A stretch of 39,148 nucleotides of DNA. Source: Elusimicrobiota bacterium. Lineage in GTDB: Bacteria > Elusimicrobiota > UBA8919. The translations under genes were made by a program, and so were the position numbers. Positions within the stretch are counted from its first letter, which is position 1, and every line of letters begins with the position of its first letter. The notes under the pieces are model-generated. The model saw only the letters and a program-made list of their open reading frames with translations. It was not told the DNA's origin and searched no databases. The stretch spans positions 1 through 39,148 of the forward strand of contig JAFGLF010000020.1 in the NCBI GenBank assembly GCA_016928195.1, given 5' to 3'. Of the stretch, positions 14,290-21,765 are shown one piece after another.

Positions 14290-15791
14290 AACAGGTCCTC
14301 AGGGAAAATATTACCTCTGTTCAAAATACATTTTGGGTCAAAACTCTTTTTAAGCTCAGCCATCTGTTTAAGTCCGTCTTTTCCGTACATTACTTCCAGA
14401 TACGGATGCTTGATTTTTCCGATACCGTGTTCTGCGGAAACCGTACCGCCCAAAGAAACCGCCTTTTTTGCAAAATTAAAATGCAGTTCTTTTGCCTTTG
14501 AAAATTCCCCATCATTCCTCGGGATAATATTCATATGCAGATGATTTTCTCCGATATGCCCGAACATAGTAGTCTGCAGTTTCAAAGGTTCAAGGATTGA
14601 TTTATAATATTCAATAAGTTCCGAAAATTTTTCATCCGGGACTGCAATATCAGCGGAAATTTTATGGATATTGGGAAATTTTTGTTTTCTTTTTGCAAGT
14701 ATTTCATTAATCGTTTCGGGGATTGCATGTCTTATTTCCCTTATTCTTTCCATATCCTTCTTCTCAAAACCGCCCCATGTATTATCCATGGACGAATTGT
14801 TATCCTTAAGAAGTTTTTCTATTATTGAAGAAATATCGTCAATTGTATTGTCATTAAACTCGGCTTCAAAAAAAATTGCGGAATTTTTATCTTCTGGAAG
14901 TTCCGGCAACTTGGGTCTTAGAAGCTCAAAAGCACCGCTGTCAAAATATTCAAAAACAATAGCGGTTTTTAATTCTTTTTTTGCAGAAGAGAAAAAACTT
15001 AAAGCATCCTTTTCGTCTGCAAAAAATGCAAGCAATGCCATAACATTTTCCGGCTTTTTGGTTAGCGCAACCTCAACCTCGCTGACTACACCAAGCGTAC
15101 CTTCCGAGCCGATAAAAAGGTCAATTAAATCCATATTTTCTTTTACATAATATCCGGCAGCATTTTTTATAGAGGGCATTTTATATGAAGGAATCTTTAC
15201 GGTTATTTTTTTATTATTAGCGATAGTAACCTCAAATTCATTTTCTTTACTTGCAAATATCTTACCTCTTTCAATTTCAAGAATATCTCCTGTAGACAAA
15301 ACAATCCTAAGCCTGCGAATCCATTTTCTTGTAGAACCGTATTTAAAACTTCTTTCGCCGGAAGCATTAGTTGATACATTACCCCCTATTCTTGTACTTG
15401 TTTCCGTCACATCTACAGGATAAAAATATTCTTCGGAATTTGAAAATGTATAATTTTCAATTTTTTTATTCAGCTCGGAAAGTACGGTTCCTGCCTGACA
15501 GACAACACGCCATTCGTCACCGATTTTTTTAATATCGGTTATTTTATCCATTTTTTCTACCGAAAGAAGTGCTCCGGACAGGGGTACGGCACCGCCCACA
15601 ACACCTGTCTTTCCGTTTGAAACCGTAACGGATACGTTTTTTCCGGACATCTGTTTGAGAAATTCTGCAATATCCTTCTCTGTCTCAGGAAATGCAAGAT
15701 ACTGGATTTCGCCTGCCGAAAGTTTTGACTCGTCCTGCAGGTAAGCCGAATATCCTGATAATATTTTTTCCTTGCCTTCAATAATCTGCAT
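14277..15791 (-). CDS. FAD-linked 2-hydroxyacid dehydrogenase (GlcD/D-lactate type)
   Basis: A 504-residue flavoprotein of the FAD-binding-4/FAD-oxidase-C family. The PCMH-type FAD domain covers about residues 35-230, with VSNGKTGVVGGAVP and VDVTETSTRIGGNVSTNASG. The C-terminal domain includes GHIGENHLHMNIIP and SLGGTVSAEHGIGKIK, the expected metal/substrate-binding histidines. Family members oxidise D-lactate, glycolate, D-2-hydroxyglutarate or D-malate, passing electrons to quinone or an electron-transfer partner. No Fe-S subunit (GlcF-like) adjoins it. Its place between the LarA-family racemase (15 bases upstream) and fumarase suggests a C3 or C4 hydroxyacid, but the substrate is not decided by sequence. 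Confidence 0.9.
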   Translation of the reverse strand: MQIIEGKEKILSGYSAYLQDESKLSAGEIQYLAFPETEKDIAEFLKQMSGKNVSVTVSNGKTGVVGGAVPLSGALLSVEKMDKITDIKKIGDEWRVVCQAGTVLSELNKKIENYTFSNSEEYFYPVDVTETSTRIGGNVSTNASGERSFKYGSTRKWIRRLRIVLSTGDILEIERGKIFASKENEFEVTIANNKKITVKIPSYKMPSIKNAAGYYVKENMDLIDLFIGSEGTLGVVSEVEVALTKKPENVMALLAFFADEKDALSFFSSAKKELKTAIVFEYFDSGAFELLRPKLPELPEDKNSAIFFEAEFNDNTIDDISSIIEKLLKDNNSSMDNTWGGFEKKDMERIREIRHAIPETINEILAKRKQKFPNIHKISADIAVPDEKFSELIEYYKSILEPLKLQTTMFGHIGENHLHMNIIPRNDGEFSKAKELHFNFAKKAVSLGGTVSAEHGIGKIKHPYLEVMYGKDGLKQMAELKKSFDPKCILNRGNIFPEDLLCVK

Positions 15792-15806
15792 TTGGTCTAC
15801 TTTGTT

Positions 15807-17195
15807 TTAACTTTGTGGTTTTAATAAATAGCCGGGGTTGTCTATGACTGTAACTGTTTTATTTTCTAAATATTTTTCCAGCCAGGAGTTTAACCGTTCT
15901 TTTACCGGCTGAGAACTGTTCCCCCAGAAAGAAAACGGAGTCAGCCCGTAATCGGCCTTGGGGATACCATCCTGGATTATATGCAGGTTCCCCCAGCCGA
16001 CAAAATTTAATATCTGAAAAACATCAATAGGTTTCTGTTTCCCTATTCTAAAATCCTTTTTTACAATATTTACAACCAGCTCCAATGCTTTTTTAATTCC
16101 TGCTGATTTGTTCTTGGCTTTATTTAATTCATCCATCCCCATTTTCATAAATTTTTTATATTCTTCGTTTCCCCAGCCCTGACTGCACGGCGCAACATTA
16201 AGAATTATACCGCCTTTTTTAACCGCGTTATACGCGGAATGTGTTGCTTTGCCCATTTGATAAAAATTAACACCCCAAACACTCGCACCTGCTATTACTA
16301 TATCCGGCCTCTCCCTAAGCTGTACCGTCCAGATATCCTTTAATACCTTTGCAGCATTTCTGTGGCTCTCAAAGAGTTCTCCACCCCTAAGATAAACCAA
16401 ATCATCCTCAGTATCAATAATGGATACTATCGAATAAATCTCTCTTTTATTTTCTTTTAAGGCTTCGACAATTTTACCGACAATTTCTTTCTTTGCTTCA
16501 AAAACAGGATTGCCGTCAATAATACCCAGCCCTACATTCTTTGCAAAACCATCAGGGCTTAGCATCTGCAGGTGTTCATATGTTATTGTATCTATATCAC
16601 AAATGCCCGGACAAAACACCTTTGGTCCGCCGGCAACACCTGTAAAATAGTGATTCTCGACATCAGTCAGGGGTATTAATATATCCGAGTTAAATGCAGC
16701 GCTGTTTATCCTTATGGGCATCTCTCCGATTTTTCCCACTTCCGTAAGATTATTCCTGCAGTCATGAATCTCCACACCCACCCTTTCAAAAACATCCTTT
16801 CCAAGTATCCGCTTAAGTTCTTCTGTTGTAGATGCACGGTGTATGCCCGTTGCTATAACAATCCTGATTTTCTCATCAGGTATTTTGTACTTTCTGTTTA
16901 ATATTTCAATAAGTACCGGAAGTATAAGACGTGTGTGTATGTTAGGCCTATCGTGATCATCCGTAATAACTGCAATATCACCGTTTCTATAAGAGTGTTT
17001 AATAATCTGGGACAGCGGTTTCTGGGAGCCGATTGGTTTCTCAAGTGCCTCCAGCAATAAACTTTTTATTTCCTTGATTACCGGTTTTTTTTTAGGCAGG
17101 ATTAGCGGTATGAATTTTCCATTATCAAATGCTTCTTGCGGAATAAATCCGGATATCGTCTGGTTGCCGTAAGTTAAACAAACTTCTTTTTTCAT
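15807..17195 (-). CDS. LarA-family nickel-pincer 2-hydroxyacid racemase
   Basis: A 462-residue protein of the LarA family. The residues known to act in lactate racemase align well: Asp80 and Arg83 (TDDHDRP), His119 (TGIHRAST), His182 and Lys192 (HYFTGVAGGPK, ten residues apart as in LarA), and the nickel ligand His208 in TYEH, sixteen after the Lys. These are needed to hold the pyridinium-dithiocarboxylate nickel pincer cofactor on the Lys. LarB, LarC and LarE, which make the cofactor, are not in this window. Members racemise lactate, malate, hydroxyglutarate and other 2-hydroxyacids. The neighbouring malic enzyme, flavin dehydrogenase and fumarase point to malate or lactate. Confidence 0.88.
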   Translation of the reverse strand: MKKEVCLTYGNQTISGFIPQEAFDNGKFIPLILPKKKPVIKEIKSLLLEALEKPIGSQKPLSQIIKHSYRNGDIAVITDDHDRPNIHTRLILPVLIEILNRKYKIPDEKIRIVIATGIHRASTTEELKRILGKDVFERVGVEIHDCRNNLTEVGKIGEMPIRINSAAFNSDILIPLTDVENHYFTGVAGGPKVFCPGICDIDTITYEHLQMLSPDGFAKNVGLGIIDGNPVFEAKKEIVGKIVEALKENKREIYSIVSIIDTEDDLVYLRGGELFESHRNAAKVLKDIWTVQLRERPDIVIAGASVWGVNFYQMGKATHSAYNAVKKGGIILNVAPCSQGWGNEEYKKFMKMGMDELNKAKNKSAGIKKALELVVNIVKKDFRIGKQKPIDVFQILNFVGWGNLHIIQDGIPKADYGLTPFSFWGNSSQPVKERLNSWLEKYLENKTVTVIDNPGYLLKPQS

Positions 17196-17204
17196 AGTTA
17201 CTGA

Positions 17205-18554
17205 TTACTGCGGAGGTTTAGGAATAAAACCTTTCTGCATAAGCATTTCTGTAGTAGCACGTGCTTTTTTGATTGTTGCTTCTGCTTTTTTGTAAAGTTC
17301 TTTGCGGGAAATTTTTATCCGGGCTACACCCTGTTCAACTGCTTTCATCCCTACTGCGACCGCCTCTCTGGGAAAGACCTCCCAGTCGTCCATTGTCGGT
17401 AAAAGATGTTCTTCGTCAAGCCCTTTATCCTGCTGGACCCTCGCCAGCTCATAAGCTGCCTCAAGACACATTTCATCAGTTATTGTTTTTGCCCTTACAT
17501 CAAGTGTACCGCGGAATATTCCGGGAAATCCCAGCGAGTTGTTGACTTGATTTGGGAAATCACTGCGTCCGGTTGCGACAACTTTGGCCCCTGCTTCCTT
17601 TGCATCCCAGGGCCATATTTCCGGAATAGGATTAGCACATACAAAAACAACCGCGTCCTTTGCCATTGTCTTAACCCATTCCTTCTTAACAACATCCGGA
17701 CCGGGTGTTGAAAGGGCGATAAGCACATCAGCACCTTTTATTGCATCCGGAGGACCGCCTGTTATATTTTCCGTGTTTGTTTTTTGACACATCTCCCATT
17801 TTTCTTTATGTGTTGCCTGTAATTCAGTTCTTTGTTTATTTAATGTACCTCTTGTATCGCACATTATAATATTTCCTGCTTCGACCCCTGCAGATATAAG
17901 CAGACGCGCTATACAGATATTTGAAGCGCCGGCACCGAGCATAGCAACCTTAACTGCATTTATTTTCTTATTAACAATTTTTAATGCATTGATGAACCCT
18001 GCAACTGTAACGGCTGCGGTTCCCTGCTGGTCATCATGCCATACAGGAATTTCACATTCCCTGCGCAATGTATCAAGTATATCAAAACACTTCGGTTGGC
18101 TTATGTCTTCAAGATTAAAACCCCCAAAAGACGGCTGAAGGTTTTTGCATATATTTATGAATTCTTTCGGGTCTTTGGTATTAAGACATATCGGTACAGC
18201 ATCAACACCGCCAAGGTATTTAAAAATCAGCGCTTTACCTTCCATAACAGGTATCGCGGCTTCAGGACCGATATCACCAAGTCCCAGTACACGCGTACCG
18301 TCAGAAATAACGGCTATTGTATTTTCCTTGTTTGTGTATTCATAAACAAGTTCTTTATTTTTGTTTATTGCCAGACATGGTTCGGCAACTCCCGGAGTAT
18401 ACCAGACCGCAAAATCATCAATGCTGCGAATTATACATTTCGGGACGGTCTGCATCTTTCCCCTGTAAAAAGGATGAAGCTTCATAGCATCTTCCGCGGG
18501 TTTTTTTGCCTTTGCCAGCAATTCTTCCTTGGAAACTTTTTTGTTTTTCATCAT
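17205..18554 (-). CDS. NAD(P)-dependent malic enzyme
   Basis: A 449-residue malic enzyme, oxidatively decarboxylating L-malate to pyruvate. Landmarks: VWYTPGVAEPC with the catalytic Tyr; MEGKALIFKYLGGVDAVPI with the catalytic Lys; metal site EDISQPKCFDILD and HDDQQGTAA; nucleotide fold VAMLGAGASNICIARLL; and GRSDFPNQVNNSLGFPGIFRG. It is of the short bacterial type without a phosphotransacetylase extension. Coenzyme preference cannot be read by eye. It lies nine bases before the racemase gene, and its start overlaps the M20 hydrolase stop by four bases. With fumarase it would connect fumarate to pyruvate. Start: MMKNKKV; one of the two Met codons. Confidence 0.95.
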   Translation of the reverse strand: MMKNKKVSKEELLAKAKKPAEDAMKLHPFYRGKMQTVPKCIIRSIDDFAVWYTPGVAEPCLAINKNKELVYEYTNKENTIAVISDGTRVLGLGDIGPEAAIPVMEGKALIFKYLGGVDAVPICLNTKDPKEFINICKNLQPSFGGFNLEDISQPKCFDILDTLRRECEIPVWHDDQQGTAAVTVAGFINALKIVNKKINAVKVAMLGAGASNICIARLLISAGVEAGNIIMCDTRGTLNKQRTELQATHKEKWEMCQKTNTENITGGPPDAIKGADVLIALSTPGPDVVKKEWVKTMAKDAVVFVCANPIPEIWPWDAKEAGAKVVATGRSDFPNQVNNSLGFPGIFRGTLDVRAKTITDEMCLEAAYELARVQQDKGLDEEHLLPTMDDWEVFPREAVAVGMKAVEQGVARIKISRKELYKKAEATIKKARATTEMLMQKGFIPKPPQ

Positions 18555-19705
18555 GATTTTTCTGAAAATGTCAATGGAAATGCAGAATAAAACTTAATCG
18601 ATTTCAGTATGTCTTTAAACCTTATCTGTTCATTGGATGTATGAGCATACTTTTCCTCGCCGGGACCAAATCCTATGCTCGGGATATGTTTCTCCCCCAT
18701 TGTGAACGAACCGTTTGTACAGAACGGCCATAGCACAACCTCCGGATTTTTACTGCCTGCCCGCCAAGACTTATTGGCGAGGCCTGCTTTTTTATAGGAT
18801 AGGACTGCAGATTTAAGCAAACTATGGTTTTTCGGCAAGATCCATGCTTTAAAAAATTTCTTTATATACTCGGTTTTTGCTCTTTTACCGCATATTTTCT
18901 TAATTTCATTCTCGACTTTTTTTGCTGTTTCACCTTCAACGGTTCTTCTGTCTATATAGAATGAACAGTTATCCGGTATTGTATTTGTCGAGGCATTTTC
19001 TGCTCCGATCTGTGTAACGGATATCACGGGATTACCAAGCTCACTCTGCTTCAGGCGGGTATATTTTTTATTAAGTAAATCTATATTTTTTACTAACGGT
19101 ATTGCATTATAAATTGCATTTTCGCCTTCTTCCGGGACACTCGCATGGCACGCTTTACCCACGGCTGTGACTTTCAGTTCCGCACGGCCTTTATGGCCCC
19201 TTACAATTTTTAAATTTGACGGCTCGCCGATTATTACACAGTCAGGTCTAAATCCCAGATTCTTTAATACATAGTCTATCCCATAGCCCTCAGCAACCTC
19301 TTCCTGCGCAGATGCGGAAACATATAAAGTAAAATTCCCTAAAAGCCCGAGTTTTTTTATAAGTGCACCCGAATAAACCATAGAAGCGACGCATCCTTTG
19401 TCGTCACATGAGCCCCTGCCGTAAACAACACCGTTTTTATAAACCGCTTTAAACGGATTTGTCTTCCATCGTTTTATATCGGCAACTCCGACTGTATCTA
19501 TATGTGCATCATACAGGATTTTCTTTTTTCCGTTTCCTATCCGTCCTACAACGCTGCCGAGTTTATCTGTTTTAACAGAATCATACCCGAGATGCTTCAT
19601 TTCTTTTGCAACGAGTTTAGAAACTGCTTTTTCCTGTTTAGACAAACTTGGTGTTGAAACCATCTTTAATAAAAATTTAAGACAATCGTTTTCAAATTTT
19701 TTCAT
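18551..19705 (-). CDS. M20-family amidohydrolase/peptidase (YgeY-like), with loop insert
   Basis: A 384-residue M20 metallohydrolase. Metal and catalytic motifs: YDAHIDTVGV, GRGSCDDKGCVASM, SAQEEVAEGYG, IGEPSNLKIVRGHKG and the C-terminal GFGPGEEKYAHTSNEQI. The overall order is that of the YgeY/ArgE-DapE branch, which removes acyl or carbamoyl groups from amino acid derivatives; the exact substrate is unknown. Just before the conserved LWPFCTNGSF segment there are about ten extra residues (GLANKSWRAG) encoded by a palindromic repeat (18753-18787). An ATG at 19705 is preferred; a longer frame begins at a TTG at 19714. The gene opens the C4-acid run. Confidence 0.85.
   Translation of the reverse strand: MKKFENDCLKFLLKMVSTPSLSKQEKAVSKLVAKEMKHLGYDSVKTDKLGSVVGRIGNGKKKILYDAHIDTVGVADIKRWKTNPFKAVYKNGVVYGRGSCDDKGCVASMVYSGALIKKLGLLGNFTLYVSASAQEEVAEGYGIDYVLKNLGFRPDCVIIGEPSNLKIVRGHKGRAELKVTAVGKACHASVPEEGENAIYNAIPLVKNIDLLNKKYTRLKQSELGNPVISVTQIGAENASTNTIPDNCSFYIDRRTVEGETAKKVENEIKKICGKRAKTEYIKKFFKAWILPKNHSLLKSAVLSYKKAGLANKSWRAGSKNPEVVLWPFCTNGSFTMGEKHIPSIGFGPGEEKYAHTSNEQIRFKDILKSIKFYSAFPLTFSEKS
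18753..18787. repeat. Palindromic insert inside M20 hydrolase gene
   Basis: CTGCCTGCCCGCCAA-GACTTA-TTGGCGAGGCCTGC: a 6-base stem core (CGCCAA/TTGGCG) with imperfect outer arms. Its GCCTGCCCGCCAAG (18755-18768) recurs in reverse orientation as CTTGGCGGGCAGGC at 20503-20516, proving it is a dispersed repeat. It is translated in frame. Confidence 0.75.
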
Positions 19706-19771
19706 ATTATACAAAACAGTTTTAGTATCCTTAATTTAGAATAGATATACCACATTAGGGTTAGCGGGGGA

Positions 19772-20077
19772 TCACTCCAGCATGTAATCTTCGAATGGAA
19801 TGTTTTTCTTTTTTAAATCTGCTTTCCACTTCTCCAATGCATCGGGCAGCTTTTGTTTTGACATTTTTACCCATTTTGAATTAGGCGGTGAGAACTGTTC
19901 AACAGCGGTCTGGTACCACACATACGCCATTTTCCAGTCATTTTTACCTGCAGCCTTTTCTGCTTCCATATATGAGTGTTTTGCACGGAACCACACATCA
20001 ATATAAATCATAATGTACATTACAATAATTGTTAAACCAACAGTAACTGTAATGCGCACCCATTTTTTTTCAAACAT
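19772..20077 (-). CDS. Small single-pass membrane protein of unknown function
   Basis: A 101-residue protein. One membrane helix spans about residues 9-28, and the rest is a hydrophilic segment with an EAEKAAGKNDWKMAYVWYQTAVEQFSPPNSKW pattern. The 'work on A, then A-x-WY-x-xA-x-x-x-SPxN' shape recalls short TPR-like envelope proteins that accompany energy-transducing genes, but no family is recognised. Its start overlaps the response regulator stop by eight bases, so the two are probably cotranslated, and the orientation suggests it might be an output or sensor companion. Function unknown. Confidence 0.7.
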   Translation of the reverse strand: MFEKKWVRITVTVGLTIIVMYIMIYIDVWFRAKHSYMEAEKAAGKNDWKMAYVWYQTAVEQFSPPNSKWVKMSKQKLPDALEKWKADLKKKNIPFEDYMLE

Positions 20078-20453
20078 TTTTACCCTCCAGAACCTTTTTT
20101 ATATCCAAAGCAAAAACTGCAGGGTCTATAGGCTTGGAATAAAAACCTTTTACATTGGGCTGCGAACGTAAAAATTCATATGTAGTTCCATCAGAGAATT
20201 TACCTGTAATTATCATAACCGGTATCGATTTGGTTATCTCGTTTTGACGAAGTTCTTTTAATACCTGGAAACCGCCCTGTTTGGGAAGCATTAAATCAAG
20301 TATTATAATATCCGGTTTTGCCTCCGGAATCTTTTTTAACGCTTCTTCGCCGTCATAAGCCTCGGAAACCTCCAGGTTTTCTCTTGTAAGAATATGTTTA
20401 AAAAGTTCCACAATGGTTGCATCATCATCTACAATAAATGCTTTTTTACCCAT
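20070..20453 (-). CDS. Single-domain response regulator
   Basis: A 127-residue receiver domain without an output domain. Landmarks: KAFIVDDDATIVELF with the acidic pair, the phosphorylatable Asp in DIIILDLMLPKQGGF, the conserved Thr/Ser strand PVMIITGK and the Lys of FYSKPIDP. Such CheY-like proteins act by binding partners. I chose the ATG at 20453, preceded by GGGAG; an ATG at 20465 adds four residues. No histidine kinase is encoded in the window. The transcript would carry a long leader with nested palindromes (20503-20611) starting from the promoter at 20639-20667. Confidence 0.92.
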   Translation of the reverse strand: MGKKAFIVDDDATIVELFKHILTRENLEVSEAYDGEEALKKIPEAKPDIIILDLMLPKQGGFQVLKELRQNEITKSIPVMIITGKFSDGTTYEFLRSQPNVKGFYSKPIDPAVFALDIKKVLEGKNV

Positions 20454-20502
20454 AAACTCTCCCATTCGTTTTATTCATAAACAAATTACCCCGCCACTAA
20501 AC

Positions 20503-20611
20503 CTTGGCGGGCAGGCACAAATTAATCCGCCAGCTGGCGGACCAAATTGCCGCTAATCACTTATTTGTGGACATTCGGTCCGCCTCCGCCAGTTAGCGGA
20601 TGGCGGATTAA
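20503..20611. repeat. Nested palindromes in response regulator leader
   Basis: An outer pair TTAATCCGCCA (20522-20532) and TGGCGGATTAA (20601-20611) is a perfect 11-base match. An inner pair GGCGGACC (20536-20543) and GGTCCGCC (20577-20584) is a perfect 8-base match. A CTTGGCGGGCAGGC phrase (20503-20516) lies beside it. The same AATCCGCC/GGCGGATT arms occur in the glycosylase insert at 7003-7038. Confidence 0.75.
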
Positions 20612-20638
20612 TCTGCGTTAATTTGCGTTTCTTATATA

Positions 20639-20667
20639 ATTCTATCACTTTTCCCCTTTCTTGTCAA
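20639..20667 (-). promoter_or_regulatory. Promoter abutting a palindromic element, for response regulator
   Basis: On the minus strand TTGACA (20662-20667) is 17 bases from TAGAAT (20639-20644). The -35 box directly follows the GGGG end of the hairpin at 20669-20693. The leader to the ATG at 20453 is about 180 bases. Confidence 0.65.
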
Positions 20668-20668
20668 C

Positions 20669-20693
20669 CCCGCTTCCGATGTTCATCAGCGGG
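20669..20693. repeat. Palindromic junction element containing a stop codon
   Basis: CCCGCT (20669-20674) pairs with AGCGGG (20688-20693); inside is GATG-TT-CATC (20678-20687). The TGA stop of the secreted protein gene at 20686 lies within it, and its other side merges with the TTGACA promoter. Confidence 0.7.
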
Positions 20694-21765
20694 CTGGGTC
20701 AACGATAAAAATGCTTATCGGGGTACTCGTACCGGTATTTTCCCAGATATCAACAGCAGAAATCCTGATGTAAAACTTATGGGATTTTTCCTTTTCAAAA
20801 CTAACACTATCAAAAGGAGCTTTTTTGGGATTCAGTGAAAATATATAAGGTGCGGTATAAATGTTCAGGCCATGTTTTTCCCAGATTTTACCGTCACTTG
20901 ATACATCAAGCCATGCCTTTTGAATCTCGTTACCTAATATAGAAGTATAAATTACTTTTTTCCCGGATATTTCTTCTCCGTCTGATATACCCATAAGTCC
21001 GATATTTATTTTTTGTGGCATTTCAGGAACAAATTTTATTGCTATTGCAGGCTCGAATATGGTAAGACCGGACGCCAATGTGGAGGTACTGAAAACCTGA
21101 GGAGGCACACCTTCTATTTTATCTCTTAAATAACTGTTTGCCTCTTTATTTCCCCATGCAGCGGCAAGTATGGGGCTATTAGATGTGTCAGTCAACTGGG
21201 CTGACGTTGACCATAAAGCAATGTAGTTTTCCTCTCCAAAATTTATTTCATCAAAAGGCACTTCCGTCCAAAACCACTGTGATTCACCAGTCTGTTCAAT
21301 TGCAATTTCATTGTCACCTTCAAACGGGATTTCATCTGTAACAGCAAGAAATTTCCAATTTGATTTCTGCCAGGAAATTGTTGAGGATATTGCCATATAG
21401 ATATCGCCTGGTATTGCTCTTTTATCAAGAGCGGCTTTCCCATTCCTATACACCTGAGTCGATTTCATACGCCCAAGTTTTGCACCTATAAATGCTTTCT
21501 TATAGACTGACATATTTTCTGGTATGGGAACTCTTTCTATCCAGACTCTGTTGTATCCTACATACCAGAATCCGTCCCAACCGCTATTTGCAAAAAGACG
21601 GTAGTCATTCGGATTATCAGCGGCACAAATATATACCGGGTAAGAAATAGATGACTGGCTATAAAGGCATATGACAAATGACAGATGACAAATAACAGAT
21701 AGAAAAATCAAACTAAGAACAAATCTTTTAATTGGATTTAAGCCATTTTTTAACTGTTTCAGCAT
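20686..21765 (-). CDS. Secreted protein of unknown function
   Basis: A 359-residue protein with an N-terminal hydrophobic signal (about residues 12-36; its core is encoded by a 7-base repeat). The mature part is beta-rich with aromatic patches (GWDGFWYVGYNRVWIERV, SQWFWTEVPFDEINF). It ends in an Ig/FN3-like segment (GEEISGKKVIYTS, KSHKFYIRISAVDIWENTGTS). No family was recognised; an extracellular binding protein is plausible. The last residues (DPAR) and stop codon derive from a palindromic repeat. The first 38 bases overlap the DUF2723 gene in another frame, so an internal start cannot be excluded. Confidence 0.7.
   Translation of the reverse strand: MLKQLKNGLNPIKRFVLSLIFLSVICHLSFVICLYSQSSISYPVYICAADNPNDYRLFANSGWDGFWYVGYNRVWIERVPIPENMSVYKKAFIGAKLGRMKSTQVYRNGKAALDKRAIPGDIYMAISSTISWQKSNWKFLAVTDEIPFEGDNEIAIEQTGESQWFWTEVPFDEINFGEENYIALWSTSAQLTDTSNSPILAAAWGNKEANSYLRDKIEGVPPQVFSTSTLASGLTIFEPAIAIKFVPEMPQKINIGLMGISDGEEISGKKVIYTSILGNEIQKAWLDVSSDGKIWEKHGLNIYTAPYIFSLNPKKAPFDSVSFEKEKSHKFYIRISAVDIWENTGTSTPISIFIVDPAR
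21671..21698. repeat. 7-base tandem repeat in signal-peptide region
   Basis: Four heptamers of the ATGACAR type (ATGACAA, ATGACAG, ATGACAA, ATAACAG) encode the ICHLSFVIC part of the hydrophobic core. The same heptamer family forms the array at 23494-23528 in the neighbouring gene. Confidence 0.75.

Noticed and set aside
14671..15150. 159-codon open frame on the plus strand opposite the FAD dehydrogenase
   Set aside because: It lies fully antisense to a well-conserved gene, lacks a ribosome-binding site and has a Ser/Leu-rich shadow composition.
18036..18590. 184-codon open frame opposite malic enzyme
   Set aside because: Antisense to an enzyme with all catalytic motifs; no domain was recognised.
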